DNA of 54,689 nucleotides, taken from JACCXG01 sp963785755. Its GTDB lineage: Bacteria; Acidobacteriota; Vicinamibacteria; Vicinamibacterales; 2-12-FULL-66-21. The position numbers and the translations under genes are program-made. The stretch covers positions 1-54,689 of the forward strand of contig CAWAXG010000048.1 of assembly GCA_963785755.1 (NCBI GenBank). The letters are read 5' to 3'. Numbering within the stretch: the stretch's first letter is position 1; every line of letters begins with the position of its first letter. Of this stretch, positions 35,112-44,240 are shown in pieces. The notes under the pieces were generated by a model. The model saw nothing but the letters and a program-made list of their open reading frames with translations. It searched no databases and was not told where the DNA came from.

Positions 35112-35807
35112 TCAGAAGATCCCGTAGCGGTCCCACGCCTCCTGTGCGCTCATGCCGCCCTTGATGGCCTCGAACACGCGCTTCTCTCCATGGGCCTTCG
35201 ACCACGCGCCCTCGAAAACCTCCGTTTCGATCTCGCGCGGAATCACGACGACGCCGTCCAGGTCGCCGAAGATGGCATCGCCGGGACGGATGTCGACGCC
35301 GCCGATCCGGACGGGGCAGCGGAAATCGACCACGGTGCCGCGTGTCCGTTGATCCTGCGCATACCGCCCGCGCGAGAAGCATGGAAACCCAAGGGCGAGG
35401 ATGCCGGGTGTATCGCGCGACCAGCCGTCGATCACCACGCCGGTGGCGCCGCGGTTGCGCGCGCTCATGGTCATGAGCTCTCCCCACGACGCATAGGCCC
35501 GCGAAGGACCGGTGCAGACGTACACTTCGCCCGGCTTCAGATCGTCGAGCGCACGCAGCATCAACCCGAACGGGCTGTTGGGCACCTCGCCGGCGCGAGT
35601 CTGAGCCTTACCAATCTCGTCGTCGGCCTCGAGCACCGGCATCGCGCGCCCGACGACCACCATGTCATCCCGCAGGGGCTGGATCTCGGGCGGCAGGAAC
35701 TGGTGTCGGCGGCCGAGCAGGTCGAGAGTGTCGCCAATCACGGCGGAGAACAGCTCGCGGCGGGCCCGCGTGAAGAGCTCTTCGTCAGAAGTCCAGGACG
35801 GCGACAT
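35112..35807 (-). CDS. RraA-type aldolase/decarboxylase (HMG aldolase-like)
   Basis: This is a 231-residue cytosolic protein of the RraA/4-hydroxy-4-methyl-2-oxoglutarate aldolase fold. These metal-dependent enzymes cleave hydroxy-oxo acids to pyruvate plus a keto acid; some members instead bind RNase E. SAVIGDTLDLLGRRHQFLPP opens the fold. GVVIDGWSRDT carries the Asp-Gly and Arg-Asp of the active site, and PGDAIFGDLDGVVVIPREIE is the family signature. It is the last gene of the six-gene minus-strand run, 27 bases after the secreted beta-rich protein. In this setting an aldolase role on a sugar-acid product is more likely than RNase control. Confidence 0.88.
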   Translation of the reverse strand: MSPSWTSDEELFTRARRELFSAVIGDTLDLLGRRHQFLPPEIQPLRDDMVVVGRAMPVLEADDEIGKAQTRAGEVPNSPFGLMLRALDDLKPGEVYVCTGPSRAYASWGELMTMSARNRGATGVVIDGWSRDTPGILALGFPCFSRGRYAQDQRTRGTVVDFRCPVRIGGVDIRPGDAIFGDLDGVVVIPREIETEVFEGAWSKAHGEKRVFEAIKGGMSAQEAWDRYGIF

Positions 35808-35834
35808 GGTGAGATGCGCTGTATGTTTTCTCGA

Positions 35835-36575
35835 CTACGGGCGCGCGACCCGTCGCCCATACACTTCAATCCAGTCCACCCGGGAGGACGCGGGCGTGTT
35901 GCCGCCGGGTGCAAGCTCGGTCCAGCCGATCTCATCGACCTGGCTCAGGTCTGGATTCGCCACCCACGGGCCTTCGACGATGGTCTTGATGTCCATTCGT
36001 CGCCAGCGAATCCCCGCAATCGAGAACTCGCTCTCGTGCCAGTCCACCGACGGACCTTCCGCATAGTCGCTCACCAACCAAGTGCCATTGCCGAGCTTCA
36101 GCGTGAGCCGAACGCTTCGGAACCCGGTCTGCTTGGTTCGCCAGCGGATCTTCGCGAGTCCGGTCAGGTCCACGAACGCATCTTTGTCCCGCAGCGCGAT
36201 CGCGCAGTTCGCCGGGCAGGACCCAAGCCAGATGTAGTACGGGTCGTCCTTCGGCGTATCGTGATGACTCTTCCGGATGCCGTCCTTGCCAGGGCCGTAG
36301 AGCGCGACCAGGAGTTTCGGATTCGCCACGTGCTCTTGCGTCACCGGCGTGACGGCGGCGATTTCCTTCCAGTCCTCACGGAAAAACAGCGGCGGCCGAT
36401 TGTCCTCCGGAGCCTGGGCCCCTGCACTCAGGACGATCAGGAACGGCGCAGCCAGCAGCAGTCTCGAGATGGTAACGAATCGACCTCGTGATGCACTTCG
36501 TTCACGAGTGTCGAGACGATCCGCGAGCTGGCCAATCGGCAGCCGTTCGGAGAGCGAACCGTAGATTTGCACCAT
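35835..36575 (-). CDS. secreted beta-rich protein, unknown
   Basis: A 246-residue protein with a hydrophobic export signal at about residues 36-54 (TISRLLLAAPFLIVLSAGAQ). An unusually long charged stretch precedes that signal, and no later start codon exists, so the true start may be hidden by an indel. The mature part has many short strands and aromatic residues: DPYYIWLGSCPANCAIALRD with two close cysteines, FVDLTGLAKIRWRTKQTG, and a closing VDEIGWTELAPGG followed by SRVDWIEVYG. This looks like a jelly-roll or carbohydrate-binding-type domain, but I do not recognise a named family. It is the fifth gene of the operon. Confidence 0.7.
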   Translation of the reverse strand: MVQIYGSLSERLPIGQLADRLDTRERSASRGRFVTISRLLLAAPFLIVLSAGAQAPEDNRPPLFFREDWKEIAAVTPVTQEHVANPKLLVALYGPGKDGIRKSHHDTPKDDPYYIWLGSCPANCAIALRDKDAFVDLTGLAKIRWRTKQTGFRSVRLTLKLGNGTWLVSDYAEGPSVDWHESEFSIAGIRWRRMDIKTIVEGPWVANPDLSQVDEIGWTELAPGGNTPASSRVDWIEVYGRRVARP

Positions 36576-36619
36576 GGTGAAACCGTCTCATGCCATTCGC
36601 GATGATTGAGGTCGAGCCC

Positions 36620-39474
36620 CTACTGTCCGCCACGTCCTGCCGGAAGCATCGCGAGCAACTCGTCGTGCGTCCACGGCCGCGTGCGGCTCGCCGTCTGCGC
36701 GCGGGTCGTCCGAACCGTCGCCGGGTTGACCGGGTCGCCGGTCTGTCCCCACTCGCGCCGGACGTAGGTGAGGACCGCCGCGATCTGATCGTCATTCAGG
36801 GTCGACCCGATCGGCGGCATCAGGCCGACGGGCCCTTCCTTGCCGTTGAGCAAGATCCGCGACGCGATCTCCGCCGGCGCAAGCGCCAGCACCGAATCCG
36901 ACGAGCGGCGGCGCGACGCGTTCGAGCCCGCGCCCATCAGGCTGATGACACGACTGGCAGACGTTCCGGTAGACTTCACGCCCGGCGTCGAAGCTCTGCT
37001 GCTCGGCCGCGGTCAGCGGCGTGACGGGACTGGCCGCGCCCGGCTTGCCCGGCCAGTCGATTCTGGCGAGCACGTTGGTGGCGCGGGTCTGCAGATCGCC
37101 TGGCGCCGAAGCGAACGCCGTAAACGAGGCCGGCTCGCGGCTCACGACAAGCCTCCGTCCGCCGCCGGCGCCGCCTCGTCCGCGACCAGCGCGGCCACGC
37201 GCGCCCGCCGCCTGCCCGGGCCGGTCCGCTCTCACGAAACGCGTAGGCGCCGCCCGGACCCGCGCGTCCGCCCGGACATGTCGGACAGGGCGCCCCGGCG
37301 GTGTTCACCGCGCTGGCCGTAATCGAGGGCGCCGCCCCCCGGCGCGCGTTCCCCGGCATCGGGGTGTTCGGGACGAGCGCGACCTCAGCGCCCAGCAGCA
37401 CGGCAGCGCGCTGCCACGCCGGCCGATTCGCGTCCGCCACCATGGCGAGCGTCGCTTGCACGTTCGCGTCCGATCCGGAGCGCAGAAGAGTCGCGGCGAT
37501 CATCGTGATCGCGGTTTCGGCGGTCGACGATTGCGACGCGCTCGCCTGAAGCAGTGTCTCGAGCACCGCCATCTCGGTGCCGCGCATGCCGCTCAACGCG
37601 GCGTCCATCACGACCGGATCGTTCGCGTGTTTCTGCAGAAGCGACGCCAGAGCCGTGGCCTTCGGCTCGGCCGCCATCGCGCCGAGCGACGCGGCGAGTT
37701 GCTGACGCACGTTCCAGTCGGGATCGTCGATGAGCTTGAGGACCGCGGCGTGAATCGGGTGGTTGACGTCGCCCAGCCACCGTTCCGCAATCCGCACCGC
37801 GTTCATGCGCACGTCTCGCGACGGATCGGCGAGCGCCGTGGTCAGCGTCGCGACGTCAATGCTGTCGTTGCCGTCGAGCACCCACAGCGCCTTCACCTTC
37901 GCGCGCGGCAGCGCGTTGCCGGTCGCGAGCGCCTTCAACTGCGTCGTGACGGTCGTGGAACCGCGTTCGACGAGCAGGCGCTGGGCGGTATCGCGCCACC
38001 AGCCGTTGGGATGCGACAGCGCCTGCACGAGCTGCGCCGGCGTCGCGCGCGACAGCTGCGGCCGCGTCGTGTCGCGCTCGGTCGTCGTGTGCATGATGCG
38101 CCAGATTCGCCCCATCCCGACGCCCATGGGATTGTCGAGATTCCGTTTCTGAATGTAGTCCTTCAAGTACACCGTCGTCGACGCGCGATCCTGGATGACG
38201 CCCCGATAGAAGTCGACGATCATCAGGGTGCCGTCCGGAGCCGTGGAAAACGCCACGGGCCGGAAACGTTCGTCCGTCGACCCCAGGAATTCGGCCTTGT
38301 CGTACGCGCTGCGCGCGCGCAACGTCGTGCCGTCGTCAGTGACCACAATGCGCCGGACGAAGTTGGCCGTCGGCTCGGCCACGAACACGTTGCCGTAGAG
38401 CTCGGCCGGCAACCGATCGCCGCTGTAGACCTCCGGGCCGCACGCCGCCGTCACCTGAATGATCGTGCCGTCGGACGGCCGCAGGATTCCGTACTGGTAC
38501 GAACGGTTGGTGCCGGGGTTGGGTCGCACCGGCCACACCTCGTTGAGGTTGTTCACATCATTCGTGAGGATCTCGTAGCTGCCGCGGGTGCGGATCTGCG
38601 TCGGGTTTCGCGCGAAGTACGGCGTCGGCACGAGATCCACCTGGAGTGTCGACTCGCTGGAGTTGCGGAATATCCGGCCGAAGTCGTCCTGGCCGACGCC
38701 CCATTCTCCGCGCGACAACGTCGGGCGCGACCCCCACGTCCCATCTTTCAAGCGTAGCTGTGATGACACGCTCGATCCCGCGGAATGCAGGTAGTTGTCG
38801 AGACCCCAACGCAGCGTGTTCGCGTTCCCCTCGACGCCGCCGTCGCGGCGCCCATGGTCGGTGCCGACCTTCTCCTTCGTGTCCATCCTCAGATCGCCGT
38901 TGGTGTCTTTCATCAACCAGATGTCTGGCGGTTCGTGGACGAGGATGCCGTGGTCGAGCGCCTTCACGGAACGCCCCTGGACAAGGCCATCCGCAAACAC
39001 GGTGCGCTTGTCCATCTTGCCGTCGTTGTCGGTGTCTTCGAGCACGGCGATCCGGCCCAGCGGCTCCAGGTTCGGTTCCGGGTCCGTGAGATTGCGCACG
39101 TATTCCGGATACTCGACCACCCAAAGACGGCCGTCCGCATCCCAGTCGACCGCAATCGGATCCTGAACGAGCGGTTCGGAGGCCACGAGCTCCACCCGGT
39201 AGCCGGGAGGCAGGTAGAAATGCTTCATCTCGTCCGCGGGCGAGAGAGGCGGGGATGCCTCTGGCGCCTTCTGCACGCCAGGCGACCATGATCGATCGCT
39301 CGTCTCCTGCGCACCGAGAGCGGCTTGCGCGCCGTAGCTCGGCACGGTTTCCATCGAGCGAAGGTGGGCCAATGCTCCGCAGAACACCACAAGCGCCACG
39401 GCGTGAATCGGGCCAATGCTCCGCAGAACACCACAAGCGCCACGGCGTGAAGTCTGGTCATGAACATCCCCCAA
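36620..39474 (-). CDS. exported dehydrogenase-type propeller with HEAT repeats and cytochrome c
   Basis: This large exported protein (about 950 residues) is of the type annotated as PVC-type membrane-bound dehydrogenase. An N-terminal six-bladed propeller starts around HFYLPPGYRVELVASEPLVQ, with DWDADGRLWVVEYPEY, EDTDNDGKMD (calcium-like) and FYRGVIQDRA. A HEAT-like helical region follows (DPSRDVRMNAVRIAERWL, DDPDWNVRQQLAASLGAMA). The end is a mono-heme cytochrome c with VCQSCHQPDGRG and a distal GLMPPIGS methionine. The frame breaks near 37200 and 36895. The 5' end is disturbed by a 44-bp tandem duplication: MTRLHAVALVVFCGALA lies in another frame (ATG 39463). It probably oxidises a sugar or alcohol and passes electrons to the cytochrome. 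Confidence 0.82.
39366..39451. repeat. tandem duplication, 42-bp copies, period 44
   Basis: Bases 39366-39407 and 39410-39451 are identical over 42 bases, separated by two bases. They encode the hydrophobic core of the dehydrogenase signal peptide (HAVALVVFCGALA) on the minus strand. As 44 is not a multiple of three, the second copy puts the natural ATG start out of frame with the mature protein. Confidence 0.9.
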
Positions 39475-39505
39475 ATCGACGACGACGCGGCCAGGTCATC
39501 GACGC

Positions 39506-40429
39506 CTAAAGTGCGTTCTGCAGCGCCAGAAAGAGCGCCCGGAAATTGTGCATCATCCTCAACGGCTCCGTGCTCTCCGGTGAGACCTCCACGTCGCAAT
39601 AGCCCGAGTATCCGGATCGGCTGAGCAGGCTGAACAGCTCCCGCCACGGGTAGTCGGTGTACAGCTCGCGCAAATGCACATTACCGATCCGGCCTCGGAC
39701 GAGGTTGAACTGCGCCTCCAGGCTCATGCCTTCAAAGCCTTTCGGCAGGCCAGGCGCCTTGCCGGTGTCAGTCGCCGAACAGTTCCAGATCACCCAGACA
39801 TGCGGGTTGTCCGCATAATCAAGAATTTTCTTGATCACAGGAATGTTCGATGTCCCGTTCCCATGCTCTTCCAGCCGAACCTGCACATCCAGGCTGTGGC
39901 CCACGGTAGCGGCCTCGGACACCGACTTGCCGATCTGCTCGAGAATCTTTTCTCTGTCCGGACTGCCCTCATCGGGCACTGCATTGGGAAATACGCGTAC
40001 GCCAAGTGCGCCGACGTCCGCCGCGAGCTGAAGGAACTGCTTGGCTCCTTCGATGTTTCTCCCGAGCTCCGTCTGATCCGGCGAGTGAAACTGATAGGCG
40101 CTCGCCAGGCTGATCGCGAGCCCGGCGTCGGCAAAGCGCTGTTTGACCTCCGCGCGCTGGGGCTTGGAAAGCGCGAGCTCGACGCCGTGCTTGTGCGTGG
40201 TGCGGAGCTGGACGTGCTCGAATCTCGTCTCCTTGCAGTTTTTGATGAGGGTTGGGATATCCCAGCTTTGCCCGACCTGGTACGTCATCAGGCCGAGTTT
40301 CAAAGGCTTCGGATTCAAGGAGAACGTGCTCGCCGCCTGACCGCCCGCAACGTCGGCACCGGAGCCGACCGCAACTGCTGCCGTTGACACCGCTGTAGTT
40401 TGGATGAAGCGCCTTCTGTTGGTCTTCAT
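39506..40429 (-). CDS. Tat-exported sugar isomerase/epimerase-type TIM barrel 2
   Basis: This 307-residue protein starts at ATG 40429 with a Tat signal (NRRRFIQTTAVSTAAVAVGS, cut near GGQA). The barrel shows KLGLMTYQVG, FEHVQLRTTHKHGVELA, VQVRLEEHGNG with the likely metal Glu, HVWVIWNCSATDTG in place of the usual Asp-x-x-His strand, IGNVHLREL and GYCDVEVSPE with the last Glu. It is paralogous in fold, not close in sequence, to the protein at 33962. The start overlaps the NTF2-like stop by four bases (ATGA), so it is translationally coupled. It is the third gene of the operon. The reaction is unknown; a keto-sugar isomerase or lyase is plausible. Confidence 0.85.
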   Translation of the reverse strand: MKTNRRRFIQTTAVSTAAVAVGSGADVAGGQAASTFSLNPKPLKLGLMTYQVGQSWDIPTLIKNCKETRFEHVQLRTTHKHGVELALSKPQRAEVKQRFADAGLAISLASAYQFHSPDQTELGRNIEGAKQFLQLAADVGALGVRVFPNAVPDEGSPDREKILEQIGKSVSEAATVGHSLDVQVRLEEHGNGTSNIPVIKKILDYADNPHVWVIWNCSATDTGKAPGLPKGFEGMSLEAQFNLVRGRIGNVHLRELYTDYPWRELFSLLSRSGYSGYCDVEVSPESTEPLRMMHNFRALFLALQNAL

Positions 40430-40803
40430 GAGAACGGCTCCGCGTCCCAGAGCTTGCTGACAATCCACCAACGCTCGCTGACCTTGAGCAGGTGGAAATG
40501 ATCGATCACGGTGCCGTGGTGATCGGTTTCCCGCACAGTCGCGGCGGCGACCCTGTTCGTCACCTCGATCTCGAGCACCTCACAATCGAACGGTTCTCCA
40601 GTTGCGGCAGGCGCGGGGTTGGCGCTGACCCAGTCATACAGAGCGGCAATCGGCGCGGCAATCAACTCGTCGCCGAGGTAGCCGCACAGGATCGCCTGCT
40701 CGTGAAAGCCTCGCTTCAGGGTCTCGATGTCGCCAGCTCGCATGCCGTCGACGTAGTGTGCGATCGCCTCACGAATCCCTCGCTCTTCAGACGGCTTGTC
40801 CAT
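40426..40803 (-). CDS. NTF2-like (lumazine-binding type) protein
   Basis: This is a 125-residue soluble protein with the cone-shaped NTF2 fold. EAIAHYVDGMRAGDIETLKR and GFHEQAILCGYLGDELI are the helical lid, and VLEIEVTNRVAAATVRE plus DHFHLLKVSERWWIVSKLWD are the curved sheet. Family members bind or isomerise small ligands, or act as accessory subunits. There is no signal peptide. AGGAG precedes ATG 40803. It sits between the kinase and the TIM barrel in a tight operon, which suggests a pathway-specific ligand-binding or isomerase role. Confidence 0.82.
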   Translation of the reverse strand: MDKPSEERGIREAIAHYVDGMRAGDIETLKRGFHEQAILCGYLGDELIAAPIAALYDWVSANPAPAATGEPFDCEVLEIEVTNRVAAATVRETDHHGTVIDHFHLLKVSERWWIVSKLWDAEPFS

Positions 40804-40833
40804 ATTGCTCCTGGGTGTCGCTCGCTGGAATGG

Positions 40834-40849
40834 CCGTGACCAGTCACGG
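40834..40849. promoter_or_regulatory. palindrome at the kinase stop / NTF2-like leader
   Basis: CCGTGAC and GTCACGG form a perfect 7-base inverted repeat around CA. The centre equals the 12-mer at 13367. It overlaps the kinase stop codon and lies some 30 bases before the NTF2-like ATG. It could be an operator, an attenuating hairpin, or chance. Confidence 0.3.
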
Positions 40850-43189
40850 CAGGTTCATCTTCTGCAGCAACGCCGTGACCCGCGGGTCGTCGGCGAGGCG
40901 GCGCAGGGGATCGCCATCCGCGGCGCCGGCAATTTCTCCCTGGAGGAACACCATCTCGCCATTTCGCTCCGCGAACGCCGTTTCGAGCCATTCAATCGCC
41001 TTCGCGGTGTCCCCGACGCGGCTGTAGACGCGCGCCAGACAGATGGCCGGCACGTACTGTTGCCGCCGCACCTCGAGTAACCGTTGCAGAATCTCGGCCG
41101 CATTGTCGTCTCTTCCGGCGAGACTGCAGGCCGAGGCCAGGTCCGCGACAACGATGTGGTGGCCGCCGAGCGACACGGCGGTCTTCAGCTGTTCGACGGC
41201 GCTGTCGAATTCGCCGCTGCTCAGATGGATGGCGCCCTGCAACCAGTAGGCGCCGTAGAAGTCAGGGTCACTCTCGATCATCTTCGTGGCTTGCGCTGAC
41301 GCCTCGGCCAACATTCCCGCCGCAAAGTAGGTCCATCCGCCATTCATGTTGATGAGCGGCGCAAGCGGATCCAGCGTGAGCGCTTTCCTGTTCAGCCTGA
41401 TGGCCTCGTCGAAGCGTCCGACAAAGGCGAGGAACATCGCGTAGTAGGACAGCGCCTCGGCGTTGTTCGGATTGAGGGTGATGGACTGCTTGAACTCCTG
41501 CTCTGCTCGCTGCCAGTCCCACTCGTAGAGGAACGTGATCAGGGCCAGCGACAGATACGCGTCCGCCAGACCTCCGTCAATCGCCAACGCCTGGCTGCTG
41601 GCGGCCTTGCTCTGCGGAACCGTCTGTTCAGCGGGGAGCATGCCGAAGAACCACTGACATCCGCGCGACGCCGCAATCGCGGCGTAGGCCAACGCGTAGT
41701 CGGGCTGTTTCTCGATCGCCTTCTCGAAGAACTCGATCGCCCGCTTCCAGCCCTGAGCCGTGTACTTGTACGAGTGGTACCGGCCTTTCAAGAACAGCTC
41801 GTAGGCCTCGGCGTCCTCCGTGTAACGCCTCAGCACCGCCGCCTTCTCATCGCCGAACAGCGTCACTTTCAGCGCCTCGACGACGGCGAGGGTGATGTCG
41901 TCCTGGAGCGCGAAGATGTCGCGCATCTCGCGGTCATAGCGTTCGGACCACAGTTGGTAGCCGTCCGCGGCGTTGATCAACTGCACCGAGATGCGCACAC
42001 GATTGCCCGATCGTCGGACGCTGCCTTCGACGACGTTGTTGACGCCCAGCGTCGTGGCGATCGCGCTGACGGTCGCGCTCTTGCCTTTGAACGAAAACGC
42101 CGACGTTCGTGCGGCGACCTTCAACGCGTCAATCTTGGAGAGCGCGTTCAACAGCTCTTCCGCCAGGCCGTCACAGAAATACTCGTCGTCTTCGTTCGCA
42201 CTCATGTTGACGAACGGCAGCACGGCAACGGATTGCACTTTGTTGCGGTCCGACTGCGAGCCGGCGATGGCCGTGATGCCGACTTGCCGAAGCTGGGTGC
42301 CGCCTTCGCCGTCGGCGCGCGCGGGTGCGTGTCCACGAACGCCATGCGCGTCCAGCTCGTGCTTCACTTCGGTCAGGTCGCGCTGCAGATCCGCCGCCGT
42401 CTGATAGCGGCGGGCCTTGTCCTTCTGCAACGCCTTGCTGACGATTCCGGCGAGTCTCGGCGGAACATCCGTCAACGGTGGCGGCTCTCGTGTCAGCACG
42501 GCGACGATGACGTCGCTGACCGTGTCGGCCGCAAACGGCGACACACCCGACAGCATTGCGTACAGGACCGCACCGAAGCTGAAGATGTCCGTCTGGTGAT
42601 CGACCTCTGTGCCACGAGCCTGCTCAGGTGACATGAACAGCGGCGTGCCGAGCAGCACTCCAAGCTGCGTCTGAGCCTGCGTGCCTGCAGTGGCATCATC
42701 GCCAGCCGGCCTCGACAACCTGGCAATACCGAAGTCGAGCAGCTTGACCAGGCCGGTTGGCCGAATCATCACGTTGTCCGGCTTGAGATCGCGGTGAATG
42801 ATGCCCGCGTGATGTGCCTCGACCAACGCCGATGCAATCTGGATCGCAATCTCCAGCGACGCCGCGATGTTCAAGGACGCGTTTCGGACACGCTCGCTCA
42901 GCGTCGTGCCGTCGATGAACTCGTAGGCGATGAAGGGGGTGCCTGCCGCTTCGCCAATGTCGTAGACGGTGATGATGTTCGGGTGATTCAGCGCCGATGC
43001 GGATTTCGCCTCGCGAACAAAGCGATGCAGCCGGTCGCTGTCGACGGCGAACTCGGCCGGGAGAATCTTGAGCGCGACGCGGCGGTCGAGGCGTGTGTCC
43101 TGCGCGAGATACACCTCGCCCATCCCGCCCTTGCCGAGGGCGGCCACGATCTCGTAGTGCCCCAGCTGGGCGCCTTTGTCCACCTTCAT
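40844..43189 (-). CDS. Ser/Thr protein kinase with TolB-like and TPR domains
   Basis: This is a 781-residue Hanks-type kinase. The kinase domain is intact: LGKGGMGEV (18-26), Lys41 in VALKILP, IHRDLKPDNV (131-140), DFG 152-154 and MSPEQARG near 186. After a linker comes a TolB-N/FlgO-like domain (SVAVLPFVNMSANEDDEYFC, GVNNVVEGSVRRSGNRVRIS) at about 320-440, then seven or so TPR-like repeats (AIEFFEKAIEKQPDYALAYA, NNAEALSYYAMFLAFVGRFD). No membrane helix is seen, so it is probably cytosolic, sensing through the TPR part. It leads a six-gene co-directional run. A hairpin lies in its leader. Confidence 0.92.
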   Translation of the reverse strand: MKVDKGAQLGHYEIVAALGKGGMGEVYLAQDTRLDRRVALKILPAEFAVDSDRLHRFVREAKSASALNHPNIITVYDIGEAAGTPFIAYEFIDGTTLSERVRNASLNIAASLEIAIQIASALVEAHHAGIIHRDLKPDNVMIRPTGLVKLLDFGIARLSRPAGDDATAGTQAQTQLGVLLGTPLFMSPEQARGTEVDHQTDIFSFGAVLYAMLSGVSPFAADTVSDVIVAVLTREPPPLTDVPPRLAGIVSKALQKDKARRYQTAADLQRDLTEVKHELDAHGVRGHAPARADGEGGTQLRQVGITAIAGSQSDRNKVQSVAVLPFVNMSANEDDEYFCDGLAEELLNALSKIDALKVAARTSAFSFKGKSATVSAIATTLGVNNVVEGSVRRSGNRVRISVQLINAADGYQLWSERYDREMRDIFALQDDITLAVVEALKVTLFGDEKAAVLRRYTEDAEAYELFLKGRYHSYKYTAQGWKRAIEFFEKAIEKQPDYALAYAAIAASRGCQWFFGMLPAEQTVPQSKAASSQALAIDGGLADAYLSLALITFLYEWDWQRAEQEFKQSITLNPNNAEALSYYAMFLAFVGRFDEAIRLNRKALTLDPLAPLINMNGGWTYFAAGMLAEASAQATKMIESDPDFYGAYWLQGAIHLSSGEFDSAVEQLKTAVSLGGHHIVVADLASACSLAGRDDNAAEILQRLLEVRRQQYVPAICLARVYSRVGDTAKAIEWLETAFAERNGEMVFLQGEIAGAADGDPLRRLADDPRVTALLQKMNLP

Positions 43190-43201
43190 GTCGAGTCTTA
43201 T

Positions 43202-43222
43202 CCGAGGGGCTTCGCCCCTCGG
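43202..43222. repeat. perfect hairpin GGGGCTTCGCCCC in the kinase leader
   Basis: CCGAGGGGC, TTC, GCCCCTCGG make a perfect nine-base-pair stem, 13 bases before the kinase ATG. The core GGGGCTTCGCCCC recurs in the other orientation at 47832-47844. It may be a REP-like element or an mRNA leader structure. Confidence 0.55.
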
Positions 43223-43470
43223 ACTCCCCTACACGCGCTCTCGCTCGCCGCTGCGCCGGCTCGCGCCGATCGCGTGGCTCACTCGCGGCCGCTCGTTCGC
43301 TGACGTCCGTCAGCCGCGTAGCGGTTGGTGAGATACGCTCGAGTGTTCCGCCAGACGATTGTATCGACAGGGCGGGGGTGTCGGCTGGGCAATCGACCGG
43401 AGATGGCCCACTCATCCCTTGACCCTTCGCCATTGACGATGGCATCGTCGTCGTCCACTGAGGGTGCCTC

Positions 43471-44235
43471 ATGGATGAACGAGACGTCACAGCTGTTCCC
43501 CCTGCAACCGCTATCGCTGTCGCCGCCCTGCCGTATGTCGGTCAATGGCGCATGAACCCTCACAGAAGCGATCTGAAGGGAACAACCATCAGTTTCGAGA
43601 ACTTCCCTGACGGAGAGTGGGAGTCGTCGTTTGACGGAATGACGTACCGCTTCAGGATGGACGAAAAGGACTACGCGACCGGCATGGGCGACACGGCAGC
43701 CTGGAACGTAATCGACCGCCACACGTGGCAGAACACCTGGAAGTCGAACGAAAGAACGCTGTCCATTGAAACGCTGACGCTTGGGGCCGACGGCAACACG
43801 CTCATCGTTACGAATACAGGAACCAAACCGAACGGCGAGCCGATTGATGATTCGACAACGTTTCAGCGCGTCACGGGCGGATCCGGCCTGGAGGGGAGAT
43901 GGGTCAGCACGAGCGTGAACCTCGGTTCACCTCTGATCATCGAGTTCATCCCAACTGGCGAAGACCGTCTGACGTTTCGACAACCGGCGTGGGAGGTCGT
44001 GTGCGAGGCCAGGCTGGACGGACAGGATTATCCATGCGTCACGCCACTCGGACCAGGATGGACCATGGCGATGACTAGGGCCGGCACACCGGAGCTGGAG
44101 ATGGTCCTCAAGAGGGACGCCAAACCTGTCCTTAATATGACCTTCAGAGTTTCGGAAGACGGGAGCACCCTGACACAAATCTCGGAGACGATCGGTACGA
44201 ACGAGAAGACCAGGATCGTCTATGACCGGCAGTGA
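43471..44235 (+). CDS. uncharacterised beta-rich protein
   Basis: This 254-residue protein is built of two similar halves. The first runs YVGQWRMNPHRSDLKGTTIS, FENFPDGEWESSFDGMTYRF, then ERTLSIETLTLGADGNTLIV and TNTGTKPNGEPIDDSTTFQR. The second half starts GLEGRWVSTSVNLGSPL. The GxW and ADGNTL motifs suggest lipocalin-like meander sheets, as in secreted proteins common in Acidobacteriota. No clear signal peptide is present in this frame, though the first 25 residues are partly hydrophobic; an indel near 43471 may hide the true start. It ends five bases from the opposing HPS-like gene. Confidence 0.65.
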   Translation: MDERDVTAVPPATAIAVAALPYVGQWRMNPHRSDLKGTTISFENFPDGEWESSFDGMTYRFRMDEKDYATGMGDTAAWNVIDRHTWQNTWKSNERTLSIETLTLGADGNTLIVTNTGTKPNGEPIDDSTTFQRVTGGSGLEGRWVSTSVNLGSPLIIEFIPTGEDRLTFRQPAWEVVCEARLDGQDYPCVTPLGPGWTMAMTRAGTPELEMVLKRDAKPVLNMTFRVSEDGSTLTQISETIGTNEKTRIVYDRQ

Positions 44236-44240
44236 TACCG

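Noticed and set aside
37021..38757. 578-codon plus-strand frame opposite the cytochrome dehydrogenase
   Set aside because: Composition is Arg/Val/Ala shadow-like, while the minus strand encodes a propeller and HEAT repeats.
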